NCBI RefSeq assembly: GCF_030272615.1
Contig: NC_081408.1
Location: 336,132,793-336,196,792 of the forward strand
DNA from: Cryptomeria japonica
Lineage: Eukaryota > Streptophyta > Pinopsida > Cupressales > Cupressaceae
Reading direction: 5' to 3'
Length of the DNA stretch: 64,000 nt
The notes below the pieces were generated by a model. It saw nothing but the letters and a program-made list of their open reading frames with translations, searched no databases and was not told the DNA's origin. A program made the position numbers and the translations under genes. Shown piece after piece: positions 32,625 to 43,599 of this stretch. How positions within the stretch are numbered: position 1 is the first letter of the stretch; every line of letters begins with the position of its first letter.

Positions 32625-33252
32625 TAAGTTGAGTAGAATACTGTCGAGGTACTGTGCATATTTGCTGTTGTCACGCCACAATCTTTTGCTTATCCTCCCC
32701 AAGGTGGCAAGGATTGTATACATGCAAGTTGTGAACCAGATTCTGGACACAGTTACCTTAGGCAGTATTCTTGAGAAAAATCCTGAAGAACTGTTAGGCT
32801 GCAAATACAATGATGATCTGTAAGGCTCCAGGGCAAAACTAGCTGAGCACCTTCTTGAGAAAGGAGAAAAAGAAAGGTGGGAGTTATTGGCTAAGTATTG
32901 GGGTAAGTTGGTAATATACATAGTGGTGTACAATAAGGCAATATTTCATGCAGAGTGCTTAGCTGCCGAAGGAGAATTTATGAGTCTAGTATGGGTTTTA
33001 TTGGGTCATATGGGATGTGGGGAACAGTCTGAGTCTGCTGTAATCATGAAGGTGGAGATGTTGTCGAATAAGGTTTTAGCAGAAACCAAGAGGAGTACTG
33101 CACAAGATCCAGCTGCAATGGAGAAAACTGAGGGTGATCTTCAAAACAAATCAGCTACAATAGAGAAGATTGAGAGTGATCTTCAAAATGAATCAGCTGC
33201 AACGAAGAAGATTTCAGGTGGTTCTGAAATTGAATTAGCTGAACTGAATTAG
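32625..33252 (+). pseudogene. DUF594 C-terminal half (copy B, part 4)
   Basis: Resumes directly after the target duplication with VKLSRILSRYCAYLLL, then PKVARIVYMQVVNQ. TAA at 32821-32823 follows NDDL. In the same frame it continues GSRAKLAEHLLEKGEKERWE, then YWGKLVIYIV, and GEFMSLVWVLLGHMGCGEQ, the conserved C-terminal end of DUF594 (GGELLTxxWxLxxHxG in relatives). Because the conserved end lies past the TAA, the stop is a real lesion and not the natural terminus. After the domain is a tail of ~18-residue Glu/Lys-rich repeats (IEKIESDLQNESAATKK) that looks like a coiled coil. Confidence 0.85.
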
Positions 33253-33900
33253 GTTTTGGGTAATTTTGAAAAGGAATTAGCTGTAACGAAGAAGATTTTG
33301 CATGATGTTAAAAGAAGCATTGGGTCCCTTCATAGAGAAATTTTTGAATAATTGTAAAGAAGCAATTAATAGAATAATGAAGTGACAAATGTATGTAGGG
33401 GACTGAAATAAGAGTTTAATCTGAAACAAACTACTTGTAAGAAGAGAGCTTTATGAATAGTACTTGAACATCCTTTTTAAATGTTGATGTTTAACTGCTT
33501 AACAGGTGTATATTAGGAATAGCTTAAATACTATATAACGATGAATGATATGCATGTCTTATGTGATATTAAATAGGGATATGTTTCCACACAAATGAAG
33601 TTATATTATATATCTATTTCTTGTGTTATCTTATTATTTTGGTTCTTTAATTTTTTCATTAAGTATACTTTTTATATCTAGTTATTTGTGTCTTGATACA
33701 AACTCAATGCACAAATTCAGAATATTATGATTTATAACACACATATTCAGAATGTTAATTCAGAATGTTTTAATAAATATTTCTTAATTCGGCTTCACTA
33801 TAAATAATTATAAATATAAAATCTAAAATGCTATAACATTTAAAACTTCTATTTCATTGATCGCTTGTTTGTTTGATCACATGATGTTAAAAACATCTAA
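33253..33900 (+). other. Duplicated 3' flank of copy B
   Basis: Non-coding, similar to 19690-20306 and 22712-22800. It contains the empty site of the LINE-like insertion at about 33795-33815. Confidence 0.7.
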
Positions 33901-34640
33901 TTTCTCTCATTATAGCATGATTTTTTAACAACTTATTTTGATTCAAAACAATCATCAATCGCTCAGCTCAAACATTCAAACCTTGTTTGAGTACTATTTT
34001 TTAATGTGTGAACATTTATTTATACAATATTTTGAACATATTTGTGATCTTTTATGAATTGGTTGTACCAATCCATCCATAATTCAATTGTGTATAATCT
34101 TTCATAGATTGTTTTTTCAATTCTCTATTCCAACAGATATTTAGGATATTTATTCAATCCAATAGTAGTACAAGAATGAAGATTCCAACACATTGGGATC
34201 TCCTTTCGGAGGCAACCCTTTAGTCTTATCCCTTAAAATAGCTTGTGATCAACACCTCTATCTATCCCCTTGCTAATCACTATTTTCATTAGTGTTATCT
34301 TATCTTTTTGTGGATACTTTTCTTGCAAAATTTCTTACTTCAAATATTTTATTCTTTGAGTGAAAATGTATGAATAATTCATAGAAGTTCATTTCAACAA
34401 TTCTATTACACTCAAAAAATAATATTTTTTCCTTTCTTTTGGGTACAAATCATAGAATAATCAAGCATCTTTTCTCGTATTGTGTGTTAAAAACTCTAAC
34501 ATTTCCCTAAACAACTAAGTATACCTCCATCTATAATCATAACTTAAAATTGTATGTTTTCAACTTATTATTAATGAAGCTATCAACAGTCCTTGAGTCA
34601 ATCAATATTTTTACTTGTATTGTTTAAGGAAGCCCAATAC
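33901..34640. other. AT-rich DNA, no gene recognised
   Basis: No coding or repeat motif that I can name. Confidence 0.4.
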
Positions 34641-35812
34641 CATAAGTCTAATACCCTAAATTTGGTCATCTAAATCATGTGCCCCTAATCTTGACAACAT
34701 CACCTAGGTCCTAACCAAAGGCAATTAAATCAACCTTGAGCACTTAATTAATTAGTCCTTTAATCATTAATGTCACATGGCAAATGAATTATTCTATATT
34801 AATTAAATATTCATTTCATTAATTAAATCATTCCAATAATATCATTTTGATCAATTATACTATTTTAATTTATTAAATATCCTAGCATATTTAATTAATT
34901 AATAAATTTGCCATTTAATCATGCAAAAAGGAATTAATTTCTTACAAAAGAGAAATTAATCACAAAGCAAGAGTTAAATTGAAAATAAAATAAAAGAATT
35001 GAATTGAAAATAAATCAAACTTGAGAATTTGTTCCTTCTTCTAAATTGAGATAACTTGAGATCAAAAAAGCAATTAAAATGAATTATTAATTATTCTCCA
35101 AAATTAGAACTCAAAGCTTTTGAGAAAATAAGTTCAGTTGCATTAAAAAGACTCTTTTCTTGAATAAAACAAATAATCACATGGAATTACCTATTTTTAT
35201 CTTAAGTGCATGGAATTAATTGAATTTTGTCTCCAATGCAACTTGAACTTATAATCTAAATGCATTTCAATTAAGCTATAATTGGAATGTATCTCAAGGT
35301 TAACCTAATCTGATCTCTCAATTATTTCAATTAATCCTAAATTATGCCTTTTCTAGAATAATCTCAACCGCTCATTGCTAATCAATCTTGATCGTTGGTC
35401 TCTCTTCAATTCTCTATAAATTCAGCCTTCATCTCTCATTCAAAACAACCTGGAAATTTATTATTATTATATACTTTTTGCTCTAGAGTCGGTGAAGATA
35501 TTTTGCTTGCTTTTTGAGATTATTGCATATTAGCTTAGCTCTTTTCATATTTAGTTTAATCATGATTGCTTGAATCCTTTTTTGCTTGATTATTCACCCA
35601 TCTTGCATCCATTTAGCTTATTATCATGCTCATATAGATTAAATCCTTCGTCTTGGTGTAGTCTAGTCACTATTATTGCTTATACGAATCTGAGAGAAAT
35701 TCTATACTCGCATCTTTTAGAAGGCAATTGGTCGATTTGTTATGGTTTTATTATTCATGCTTATATTTGTCTAACCATACATGTAATGACTTAATTGAAG
35801 TGGTGTGTTACA
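34640..35812 (+). repeat. LARD-family LTR remnant, plus strand (putative solo LTR)
   Basis: The composition matches the LARD LTRs in this window: long taattaattaaata-type stretches, then TTCTCTATAAATTCAGCC at ~35409-35426. This resembles the minus-strand promoter of LARD 2 (TTTTCTATAAATTGAGCATCC-like) and of LARD 1. A GTGTTACA at 35805-35812 could be the LTR end (LARD 2 LTRs end GCGTTACA). No primer site follows and the left border and target duplication were not found. Confidence 0.4.
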
Positions 35813-37440
35813 GTTTGCAGATACTTATTCCACTTTTCACACACACAATAAGGGTTTTTAAAATGTTAACACCTTATAGTGTATGAAAGAAATAGTTAGT
35901 TGGATGTGTTTGAAGTCTTTTTCAACCATTTCTACCTATTTTTTTCCCTTTTCTATTATCTAAAGTATTGAGATCTGAATACATGAAAATCTACTGGAGG
36001 TTGCGCAAGAGAATGCTTCACATTTCTCTATGGATGAAGATATGAACCTACAGTTTAGATATTAGCTTGTATGCACTATGAAAGATGTATCTCTATTTTA
36101 AGGACACAAAATTTGCCCCAAATGTTTGGTAATTGTAGTAAGTAGACAATATGGTTGTATGTCAAAACTTATCTAGGAAATGCTCTGCATTTTTCCATAC
36201 TCATGTGTTTGTTTCTATGGTTTTGGGATGTGCTTATATTGTCTCTACTTCACGTATTATCAAGTTTCAAGTATTTAGATGTATTGCAAGTATAGATCAC
36301 ATAGTTATATCACTTGACTATGTTTCCTAGCATGTATATGATGATTGGTTTCAGTATCATTGTATTTGTGCTAGCTAAATTGAACACAATAGAATGAGTG
36401 AATTGTACAAAAGTGATATTGAAAGACACATGATATTGTCTTGTGCTCCACATTTTTCTTCTTGTTTGTTTTGAAACTATTTGGGAACTGGATTAGATGT
36501 TTTAGAAGGATAAGTGGTTATTTATCCAACCAGAAATACTTGTGCTAATGCATTGTAGTTTGTGCCAACATGGAGAGTTGAGATAAGGTGATTTTGGTCC
36601 ATTATATCTCTTTCCTTGGTTCAAATTTACTTCATTTCTACCATGAATATTTGGGGCCAACTTCCTTAGGGGATACACATTTTTTCTCTTCATGGTTCAT
36701 CTTAGTCAACTTGGAGTATGTGCGTAACCTTTTGATGTTATTACAAGCATCGAGATGTATTTTAAAATTGAATTAGGTCCTATTTATCTCTTGGATTGTA
36801 TTGCATCTAATCTTCTTTCTATGTTGATATTGTTGGGGTCGATTCCTTGGATAATACATGTTTCATTATATTTGGTTGGCCTAGAGAAGGTTTTGGTGCT
36901 TGCGTGGGGTATAAATGAAAGATCAAGTTAGTTGCAAGGTGTGTAGAGGTGTGTAGAAATCGTGGTAGTTGTCAAGTGTGCACAAAAATTCTTTATGCAT
37001 ATTGGAAGCAGTGAGATGAAGGTATCTACATTCAAATAAGTTCAAAAGTTTACTAGAGGTAGTAAGCTGAAGGCAATTGATGGTGCGGACCTATTGCAAT
37101 AAAAATTCTTCAATGATTAATAATACTCAGAGGTTGCAGCCTCTTCTATAAGTGTTGAACTTCTTATGGAGTAGTGAACTTTCTTTGTTGTAGTCATAAA
37201 ACCATAATTCAGAGAGTTGTAGACCTAAAACAAAATTATTTATATTATTGTGAGGTTACATTTGGACTATAGCTCTAAGAAGCTTTCTCACTGTGGTTTT
37301 TCCATTGTTTGGTTTTTCACTTAAATCTGGTAGCTTCATGTGCTACAGTATTGAATGTTTGGTTCTTACTATTTATTATTATTGCTATTCTACTTAAAGA
37401 AGTTTTCATTTTTTAAGTGGTGCTGAAGGAATTAAGATTT
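35813..37440. other. No recognisable gene
   Basis: Only short frames. A degenerate ~150-bp direct duplication is visible at about 36590-36780 and 36775-36900 (shared ttggggcc/ttggggtc ... ccttagg/ccttgg ... gatacaca/aatacatg words). Confidence 0.4.
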
Positions 37441-37457
37441 GGTTAAATATTGATTCA

Positions 37458-37489
37458 CCCCCACCTCCCCCCCACACCCCCCTCCCTCC
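37458..37489 (-). other. G-quadruplex-prone tract (minus strand)
   Basis: The plus strand has runs of C5, C7, C6 and C3 separated by 1-4 bases, so the minus strand has at least four G-runs of three or more within 32 bp. It is isolated in AT-rich DNA. Confidence 0.6.
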
Positions 37490-38890
37490 TACCTGCCCTT
37501 CCCTTAGTATTTTAATGTTCCTAATAGGAGGTTGCTTTGGGAAAGAACTAAAATACAACCGAAATTTACTTCTACATTTTTTTTTCTCTTCATTACTTAT
37601 GCACCATAATATATTATGGTGTTTACTCAATTCTATAATCAAATAAATTTCCTAATAGTTTAAATTGAATAAAAGTTATATATACATATATGTATATATA
37701 TAGTGGCTAATATTCACCAATTGGCTATTTTTTAAAATTTGGGAATCAAAATTTGGCTGATAAGTTCAACTTTGAAGGTGACTCGAATCGCTACATTTTT
37801 ACAAATTTTTATTTTAGTGTCATTTAAATCACTAGAGAATTTATTTTATTAAATTTTTTAACTCAAATATTCGCCACAATATTTGATACATGATTGACTC
37901 AAATTTGCAAATATTTAATATTGTAGAAATTTAAATTAATTTGCCAATAATATATCATAATTATTAGTTACTTTAGGGTTATATCAACAATCTTTAGTTG
38001 CCAGTTGATTTAAAATATAATCTAGTAAGTTTCATTGTATTCCATGAGGTAAATTGTACCTACAAGTTTTAATGCTCGTGGGAGTTGAAATTCATTTTGA
38101 ATTGTTGACCTCAATGAAAATCAATGGTCTAAAAGCAATTTGTGACCCCATGAGTGTTACAAATTGTTGGTACATTTTATCTCACAAAATCCAAAAAGGG
38201 CTATTAGATTATTTTAGATTAAAGGTAGAAACTAAATAGTAGAGTCTACCCCTTAAACTTATTAACGATTTCCACCTTCAAGCCTATACTTTTTTATAAA
38301 AAAAATATTTTTTAAATGAAAGGATTTTGAATAGTAATTAATGCATACTCTTATTATTTTCCAATATTTGCCAATTTTTTCTACCAAAAAAATCGAGAAT
38401 AAAATTAATATTTTTCATTAAGAAAAAAGAAAGATCCGCCAATAAAATTTATTATTTTCTTTTAAAAAATAATAATTTTCACCAAGATTTTATAAAAAAA
38501 ATTGAGAGGGGGTTTGTTAAAGTTTTCATTGCATGTTTATATACATACATACATACATGTGTGTGTGAATAGGTGGTATTATTTTTTAAGTAGAGGCATT
38601 AATGCTTTTAGTAAAGAGCATGTCCCATCTATATTATGTGGTTAGGGTATATAAAGATGCAACTTAATCAACAATAGAAATAAAAAGATTTTTATTTTAT
38701 CAATAAAAAATACACATAATTAAACATACACAATCTTAATAATGATGTATAGTCAATATTATAATCAAACAAAATTTAATAAATTGTACATGATTTCTTT
38801 GAAAATCGATTACACAAATACATGTACTATAAATTATGGAAGCCTAAGAATATAACAATTAGTTATTTCTTTTGCAATAATAAAAGAATG
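37490..38890. other. Very AT-rich DNA with short microsatellites
   Basis: A self-complementary TA/TATATACATATATGTATA-type stretch near 37680-37700 and (CATA)n(TG)n at about 38535-38568. No gene. Confidence 0.5.
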
Positions 38891-38896
38891 ACAAGT

Positions 38897-39175
38897 ACAC
38901 TAGAGAATTAAGAAACCATCTCTATGCTTCATGACAGGGACATAAATTCTTCTTTGAAAAAGATGAAAAACACTTAGATGAATAGTCACAAGAAGAAAAA
39001 AAAAACCACCACTATCTTTAATGAGGACATAAATTTTTCTTTAGAAAAGATGAAAATAACTTAAACGAAGAGTCACAAGAAGAATAAGAAACCATATCTT
39101 TGTTTGATGAGAATGAAATAAATTTTTCGTAAAGAAAGATGAAAATAACTTATATGAAGAGTCACGACAAGAATA
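38897..39175. repeat. Three-copy ~87-bp tandem repeat
   Basis: Copies share aagaaaccat(c/a)tct, a(c)ataaatt(c/t)ttctt, aagatgaaaa and agtcacaagaagaa. The agtcac words lie at about 38984, 39071 and 39160 (spacing 87 and 89). Confidence 0.8.
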
Positions 39176-39486
39176 ACAGAGTACGTGGAATAAAGATTAA
39201 ATAAAAAAGAGAGGATGGCAATGATGGTTAAAAAATGAGCAATCATGGAAAGAAAATACTGATGTCCCACTAAAGTTTTCCAAAGTCGATTCCATTCACT
39301 TATCAATCGATTTGAAAAACTTCTTTGTATGGTCGGAGTTCTTTTATTATTTAGATTTGAATAATTAAAAAAGCTAGGAAAACCATCACCAATTAGATGC
39401 TCCCACCCCAGTCCGTTAAAACAAAAATCGTGTTCTTCACGGGAGATAAATTGTTTATAGTTAAAATCAGCTTGGCAGTGCATCAT
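39073..39486 (-). CDS. Unknown 137-codon ORF with membrane segment (possible exon)
   Basis: Starts at a true ATG (MMHCQADFNYKQF). The first ~70 residues are well mixed and protein-like (EEHDFCFNGLGWEHL, SEWNRLWKTLVGHQYF). They are followed by a hydrophobic stretch (FLSMIAHFLTIIAILSFLF) and a second hydrophobic half. The last ~45 codons overlap the third copy of the 87-bp tandem repeat, so the C-terminus is probably accidental. I do not recognise the family. It could be a gene fragment, an exon whose splice donor lies within the frame, or chance. Confidence 0.25.
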   Translation of the reverse strand: MMHCQADFNYKQFISREEHDFCFNGLGWEHLIGDGFPSFFNYSNLNNKRTPTIQRSFSNRLISEWNRLWKTLVGHQYFLSMIAHFLTIIAILSFLFNLYSTYSVILVVTLHISYFHLSLRKIYFILIKQRYGFLFFL

Positions 39487-39489
39487 GGA

Positions 39490-40480
39490 AAGGGATTACC
39501 TCTTTTAGATTCAATATAGATTGAACGGATTGTTAGAATTTTAATTTCTTAAAATATTGAGCAGACTTGAAGCTAATCAATAATAATGCCTGGTTTTTTT
39601 TTGGCCTTTTGGAGCATATGATATATAGAATTTATTTGCGCTGTTTGTGTAATATAATTTTTATACAATATATTGATATATATGTTGTGAATTTATTTGA
39701 AGTTGTGAATTTTTAATTTTTTTAATTTTTTATCTTATGTTTTATGTAATTATAAGTTTTTAATAATATTTATAGGTCATTGATCTAATTAGTTTATAGT
39801 AGGAGGTGCATACTTGATCTTATTTGGAAAAGGTTCGACTTCTAAGTTTTTGTTTTGGTAATGGATTGATGCTACACATGTTATTGTGTCTTTGTAAAAT
39901 TTAGTGTGTCATCTTGTATTTTGCTTCTTATTTTTGAAACTTGGGTGTTGAGGAGGATGAGATAGTCATTGTCTATATTCTATTCATTTGGAAGATGTTC
40001 TTGATACTTTTGCGAAGCTTGTGATAATATTGAGATTAAGTTGTGAAAGCAATTTTGGTACCCCTTATGTTTGGTTCATGGATTTCTTGGAAATTCCTTT
40101 CTCTCTTGCAAGGTAGATGAGAAGTGGGAGAATGTTGAGAATAGTTGTGTCATACAACTTATACTTCCTAATTTTTAGTATTTAGTTATTTTTGTTTATT
40201 GTTTATTTTTCTTTATTTAAAAAATGGAATGTTGCATTTATGATGGTCTTTGTACTATGGATATACCTTTGAATGACATGTGTTAAAAGTTGAAAGAGCA
40301 TCTAATGTTATTATTTCATTGTAAGAAGTGGAAATTACTTATAATAGATTTTATTACATGTGTAAGAGAATGATTGTAAGGATTTACATGGCAGGGTAGT
40401 AATTAGAAAGTGTGAAAAAGGATCTTTGATAATGTATCTAAGAAGTTATTTATCCATTTAAGACTTGGGTAACTATTTTT
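39490..40480. other. No recognisable gene
   Basis: AT-rich, no motif. Confidence 0.4.
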
Positions 40481-42500
40481 GATTAAGGAAAAAATAGGTT
40501 TTAAAGGGACCTGAAACCCTTTAACAATATCGAAGCTCAATGAAGTCTTAACAAGAAATCAATCCAACAATTAGCACAAAGACTAAACAACACCATTATA
40601 GAAATAAAAAACATTACATCAAAGGGGAAAAGATTAGACAGAGCAAAAAACCAACACAAGAGAAAGCAAAGAGCACAAAACATAGAAAAGCCAATAGAGA
40701 ACTAGCACCAGAATAGTAGCCCTAGTCTAGCAACTTCATGGACTATTCCATCTCTTTTTCAATCGTGACTATTGTTTTAGTGATCTTCTTGAGCTTGAGA
40801 AAGTCACAAGGAGGTCCAGCTTCCTTTCTCTTCAATGTACATTTGGTCCTTTTGTTGGGTCCCGAAGAAGTATCCCGTTCAGTATTGGCATCAACATCCA
40901 CCACTTTCTTTAGTTGGAACTACTCTTGAAACCTACTAATAATATTCTTCAAACTTTCCAGAGTGGAACTGATCACTCCACGACTAGTTTTAACAACCAT
41001 CTTGATGGACTCCTTGATTTTAGCATTTTCATTTTTCAGACATTCCATCCCGGCTTCATAAACCTTCTTGAAATTGTCAAAAGCCTCCATAGTAGTTTTA
41101 AGACATTCAATAAAAGAAGCCATATCCTTCTCAAACCTGAGAGTAATCTCAATCACCCCCTACACTTTCTCCATCTACTTGACTTTATCTTTAACAATTT
41201 CCAGACTACTGCTACTAACTCTTTGTTTAAGTTGGATATTCTTAATCTCACAGAATATCCATTTAAATATCCATAGCCCCATTTCTAGCCTAAGCAAAAA
41301 CATCATGATAGACTCCTTATCAGACCGAAGCAAAAGTTAGGAATGATGAAGAAAGCTCATAAGGGGTCAATGTTTCTCGGGGTTTTGATTAGGAAGGGAC
41401 TAACTAGAAGAAGAGGGAGAAGGACTCTTGTCCTAATTGTGAAGATTGTTAACCAAAGCTCTAGCAAGGTTGGGATCAATCTGGTGAACAGGGGGTGAAC
41501 CAGATTTGCTAGGGTTTTTAGAATTAGGTCTCTTAACAGCACTGGATTTCCCCTTATTTTTATGAGTGGTCGAAGAGGGAATGAATTCCTCATCCTCAGT
41601 CTCAGTATGATACTCATCCTCCAAAGAATGAGAGTCCTTTATATCAGAATTAACCTAATGGGGAGGCCAAGTTATAGGAGGCGGATATTTCACATGCTCA
41701 AAGATAAGAAGGATGAGACCTTCATGCAAAATAGGGTTTTCAACAAGATCCTTCTTATGATCAGTCATGCTAGTATTCAAAGATCTCGCGAGAAAAAAAG
41801 GGAAAAGAAATTCTCACTTTATGACAAAAGTGGTTTAGGAGAGAAAAATGATAGGCAAAAGCTCTGGTGTACCTCCCATCAAAAGCAACATACTCCATAA
41901 TCACCTTCATGAAATTTCCTATCTTAATAGAATTTGGCCCCATCAGTAGAGAGACTAGTGACCTCTACGATTAGGTCCCCATTGATGATAGTTTCTCTAC
42001 CAAATAGGGTGGCAGAACCCTTTTTATAGTTTTTGACAAAATATTTAGTTATCTTCGCTTTCATCCCATGTAACTTCTCGATGTAAATAGTAAAGCCACT
42101 GTTCTCCAAAATTCACCATATAGTTTGATTGTTGATCAGCGCAATACAATCCATGGGCTCCACATGCTTCAAATCTCTACTAATTTTATCACAACCACTG
42201 TAACCATAAGCCACTTAGCAAATAGCTAGACCACTACAATTCTTCAACCAAAAATTGATAGCAATTTATTTGTGAATGTGCCTTAATCCAAAAATTACCA
42301 AGAAAGTGTGCAGAAAGAAGGCTCTAGAATAGCAATTACTTCTAGTCCTCCACGAAATGTCCTTTGCATGCTATGCACACTTAATTATGTTTTCAAAAAA
42401 TCACAAGGGCGATTTAGAAATGATTACAATAATCATGGGCAAGTGCACAAAGATGGTGGTCAAAAAGGGGGGTATAAGTGGACACTTTTTTTCTAAAATC
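40481..42500 (-). mobile_element. Second LINE-like element, minus strand (putative)
   Basis: On the minus strand the left end reads GGTTTCAGGTCCCTTTAAAACC-like sequence and then tttttccttaatcaaaaa, a typical 3' tail with the same ttaatcaaa ending as the insertion at 20307-22694. Upstream lie pieces of a related protein: 42109-41924 (FGRETIINGDLIVEVTSLS, then DGAKFY), 41624-41433 (acidic, Ser/Lys-rich) and 41156-40920 (coiled coil, MASFIECLKTTMEAFDNFKK). The right (5') limit is uncertain and no target duplication was found. Confidence 0.5.
40920..42109 (-). pseudogene. 3' ORF of second LINE-like element, decayed
   Basis: Three minus-strand pieces in a fixed order: a globular N-terminal stretch (MKAKITKYFVKNYKKGSATL, FGRETIINGDLIVEVTSLS), an acidic middle (TETEDEEFIPSS) and a helical Lys/Glu-rich segment (KNENAKIKESIKMVV). 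They are separated by stops and frame changes. The first piece aligns with SFVVSTKTIVKVTGLALD and GDYKEDF of the plus-strand element, so both elements carry the same extra ORF. Function unknown. Confidence 0.4.
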
Positions 42501-43320
42501 AGGTGAACTTGAACTTGGAGGCAAAATTTGAAAGTCATCCACTTAAGATATGAAGATAATCAAAGAACAAATATTATAGCACTCAGAATCTAGTTTCCAA
42601 ACTACTAAACTTTTTCAAAATTGGATAAGATTAAGGGGGTCAAATCCTTCACGCACAAAAAAAATGACCTTGATTTTTTCTGAAAAACATAACATAGTGT
42701 CTGACGTGTGCATCAAAAAAGTCATAGTTAGATTTAGTATTTTGACAAATACTTTGGCAGAAAGATAGTTAAGAGTGAGAACTAGAAGATGTGTATTTTT
42801 TTGTAATATTTTATTGATTATTTTTTATTTTGTGATTTTTCCAATCGAGCACATCCTGAAAATTAGGTACCTGTTCGTGCGCGAAGCATAAGTTGCACTA
42901 AACAAATCAAAAATACAATTTTATTTTTTTTAAAATTGTAAAGAATCAAGTGCACTACAATAATATTTAAAGTTTTTTAAGTTTGGATAAGTATATCAAA
43001 ATTTATTCAAAAAATGGTGCACCTATGTTTGTGAGAACTATGGAAACATTGGTAAAAGAAATTCAATAATAATATGTTATTGTTGTTCAAATTGAAAAAA
43101 ACTTATATGGTTAGAAAGCTCAGAAGACGGGTGAAAATATGGTGGCAATTTTAGAAATACCCACTTGATGAAGTGTAAACTTGATGATGACAACGTCGAT
43201 AAACCAAGTTGATAAAATAAAACACATCAAAAATGAGAGAAATGGAGGGAAATCAAACTTCCAAACCATAGCTTTGTCATTCAGGCCTATTTCCAAGCCT
43301 AAATAGTCAAAAGCATGTAC
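42501..43320. other. No recognisable gene
   Basis: AT-rich; no motif. Confidence 0.4.
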
Positions 43321-43329
43321 GAGGAACTT

Positions 43330-43440
43330 ATGGTTTAAAAAGTGCGTATAGGGTACTTATGGTATAAGTAGCGCGTATGCACTCTTTTTACTATAAAGAG
43401 CGCGTAAGTGCTCTTTTTACTATAAACAAGGCATACGTGC
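43330..43440. repeat. ~30-bp tandem repeat with GCGCGTA words
   Basis: Four degenerate units, e.g. gagcgcgtaagtgctctttt followed by tactataaa. The units carry GTGCGTAT, GCGCGTATGC, GCGCGTAAGTGC and GCATACGTGC words, reminiscent of the LARD word arrays. Confidence 0.6.
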
Positions 43441-43599
43441 TATTGTATAATATGATATTGTATATGTAATATGTGTATATACATATAATATATTTAATAT
43501 ATAATATGCATATAATATGATATTATATATATAATATGTGTATATACATATAATATATGTAATATATAATATGCGTATAATATGATATTGTATATATAA
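43441..43599. repeat. AT-rich ~64-bp tandem repeat
   Basis: Two and a half units of tataatatgatattgtatat followed by rtaatatgtgtatatacata and further AT repeats. The array is cut by LARD 2 at TSD tataa (43595-43599) and continues right of the element at 60125. Confidence 0.75.

Larger units (their letters stand above)
25800..33252 (+). pseudogene. DUF4220/DUF594 gene copy B, interrupted by a copia element
   Basis: The most complete copy of a plant family with an N-terminal multi-pass membrane domain (DUF4220) and a C-terminal DUF594. The biochemical role of the family is unknown. Order: DUF4220 part 25800-26336; middle part ~26339-27153; DUF594 start 27154-27516; copia 27517-32619; DUF594 end 32625-33252. 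Defects: a frame change near 26310-26340, TGA at 27151-27153, a 34-bp tandem duplication at 27404-27471 (shifts the frame), TAA at 32821-32823, and the 5.1-kb insertion with target duplication AATGT. It cannot make a full protein as it stands. The ~180-residue first part is open and could be translated alone. It has a paralogous decayed copy upstream (copy A). Confidence 0.85.

Noticed and set aside
32821-32828. CTGTAAGG in DUF594 as an intron donor explaining the shared stop
   Set aside because: The coding similarity continues directly after the TAA in the same frame. The nearest acceptor would leave an intron of under 30 nt, too short for plants.
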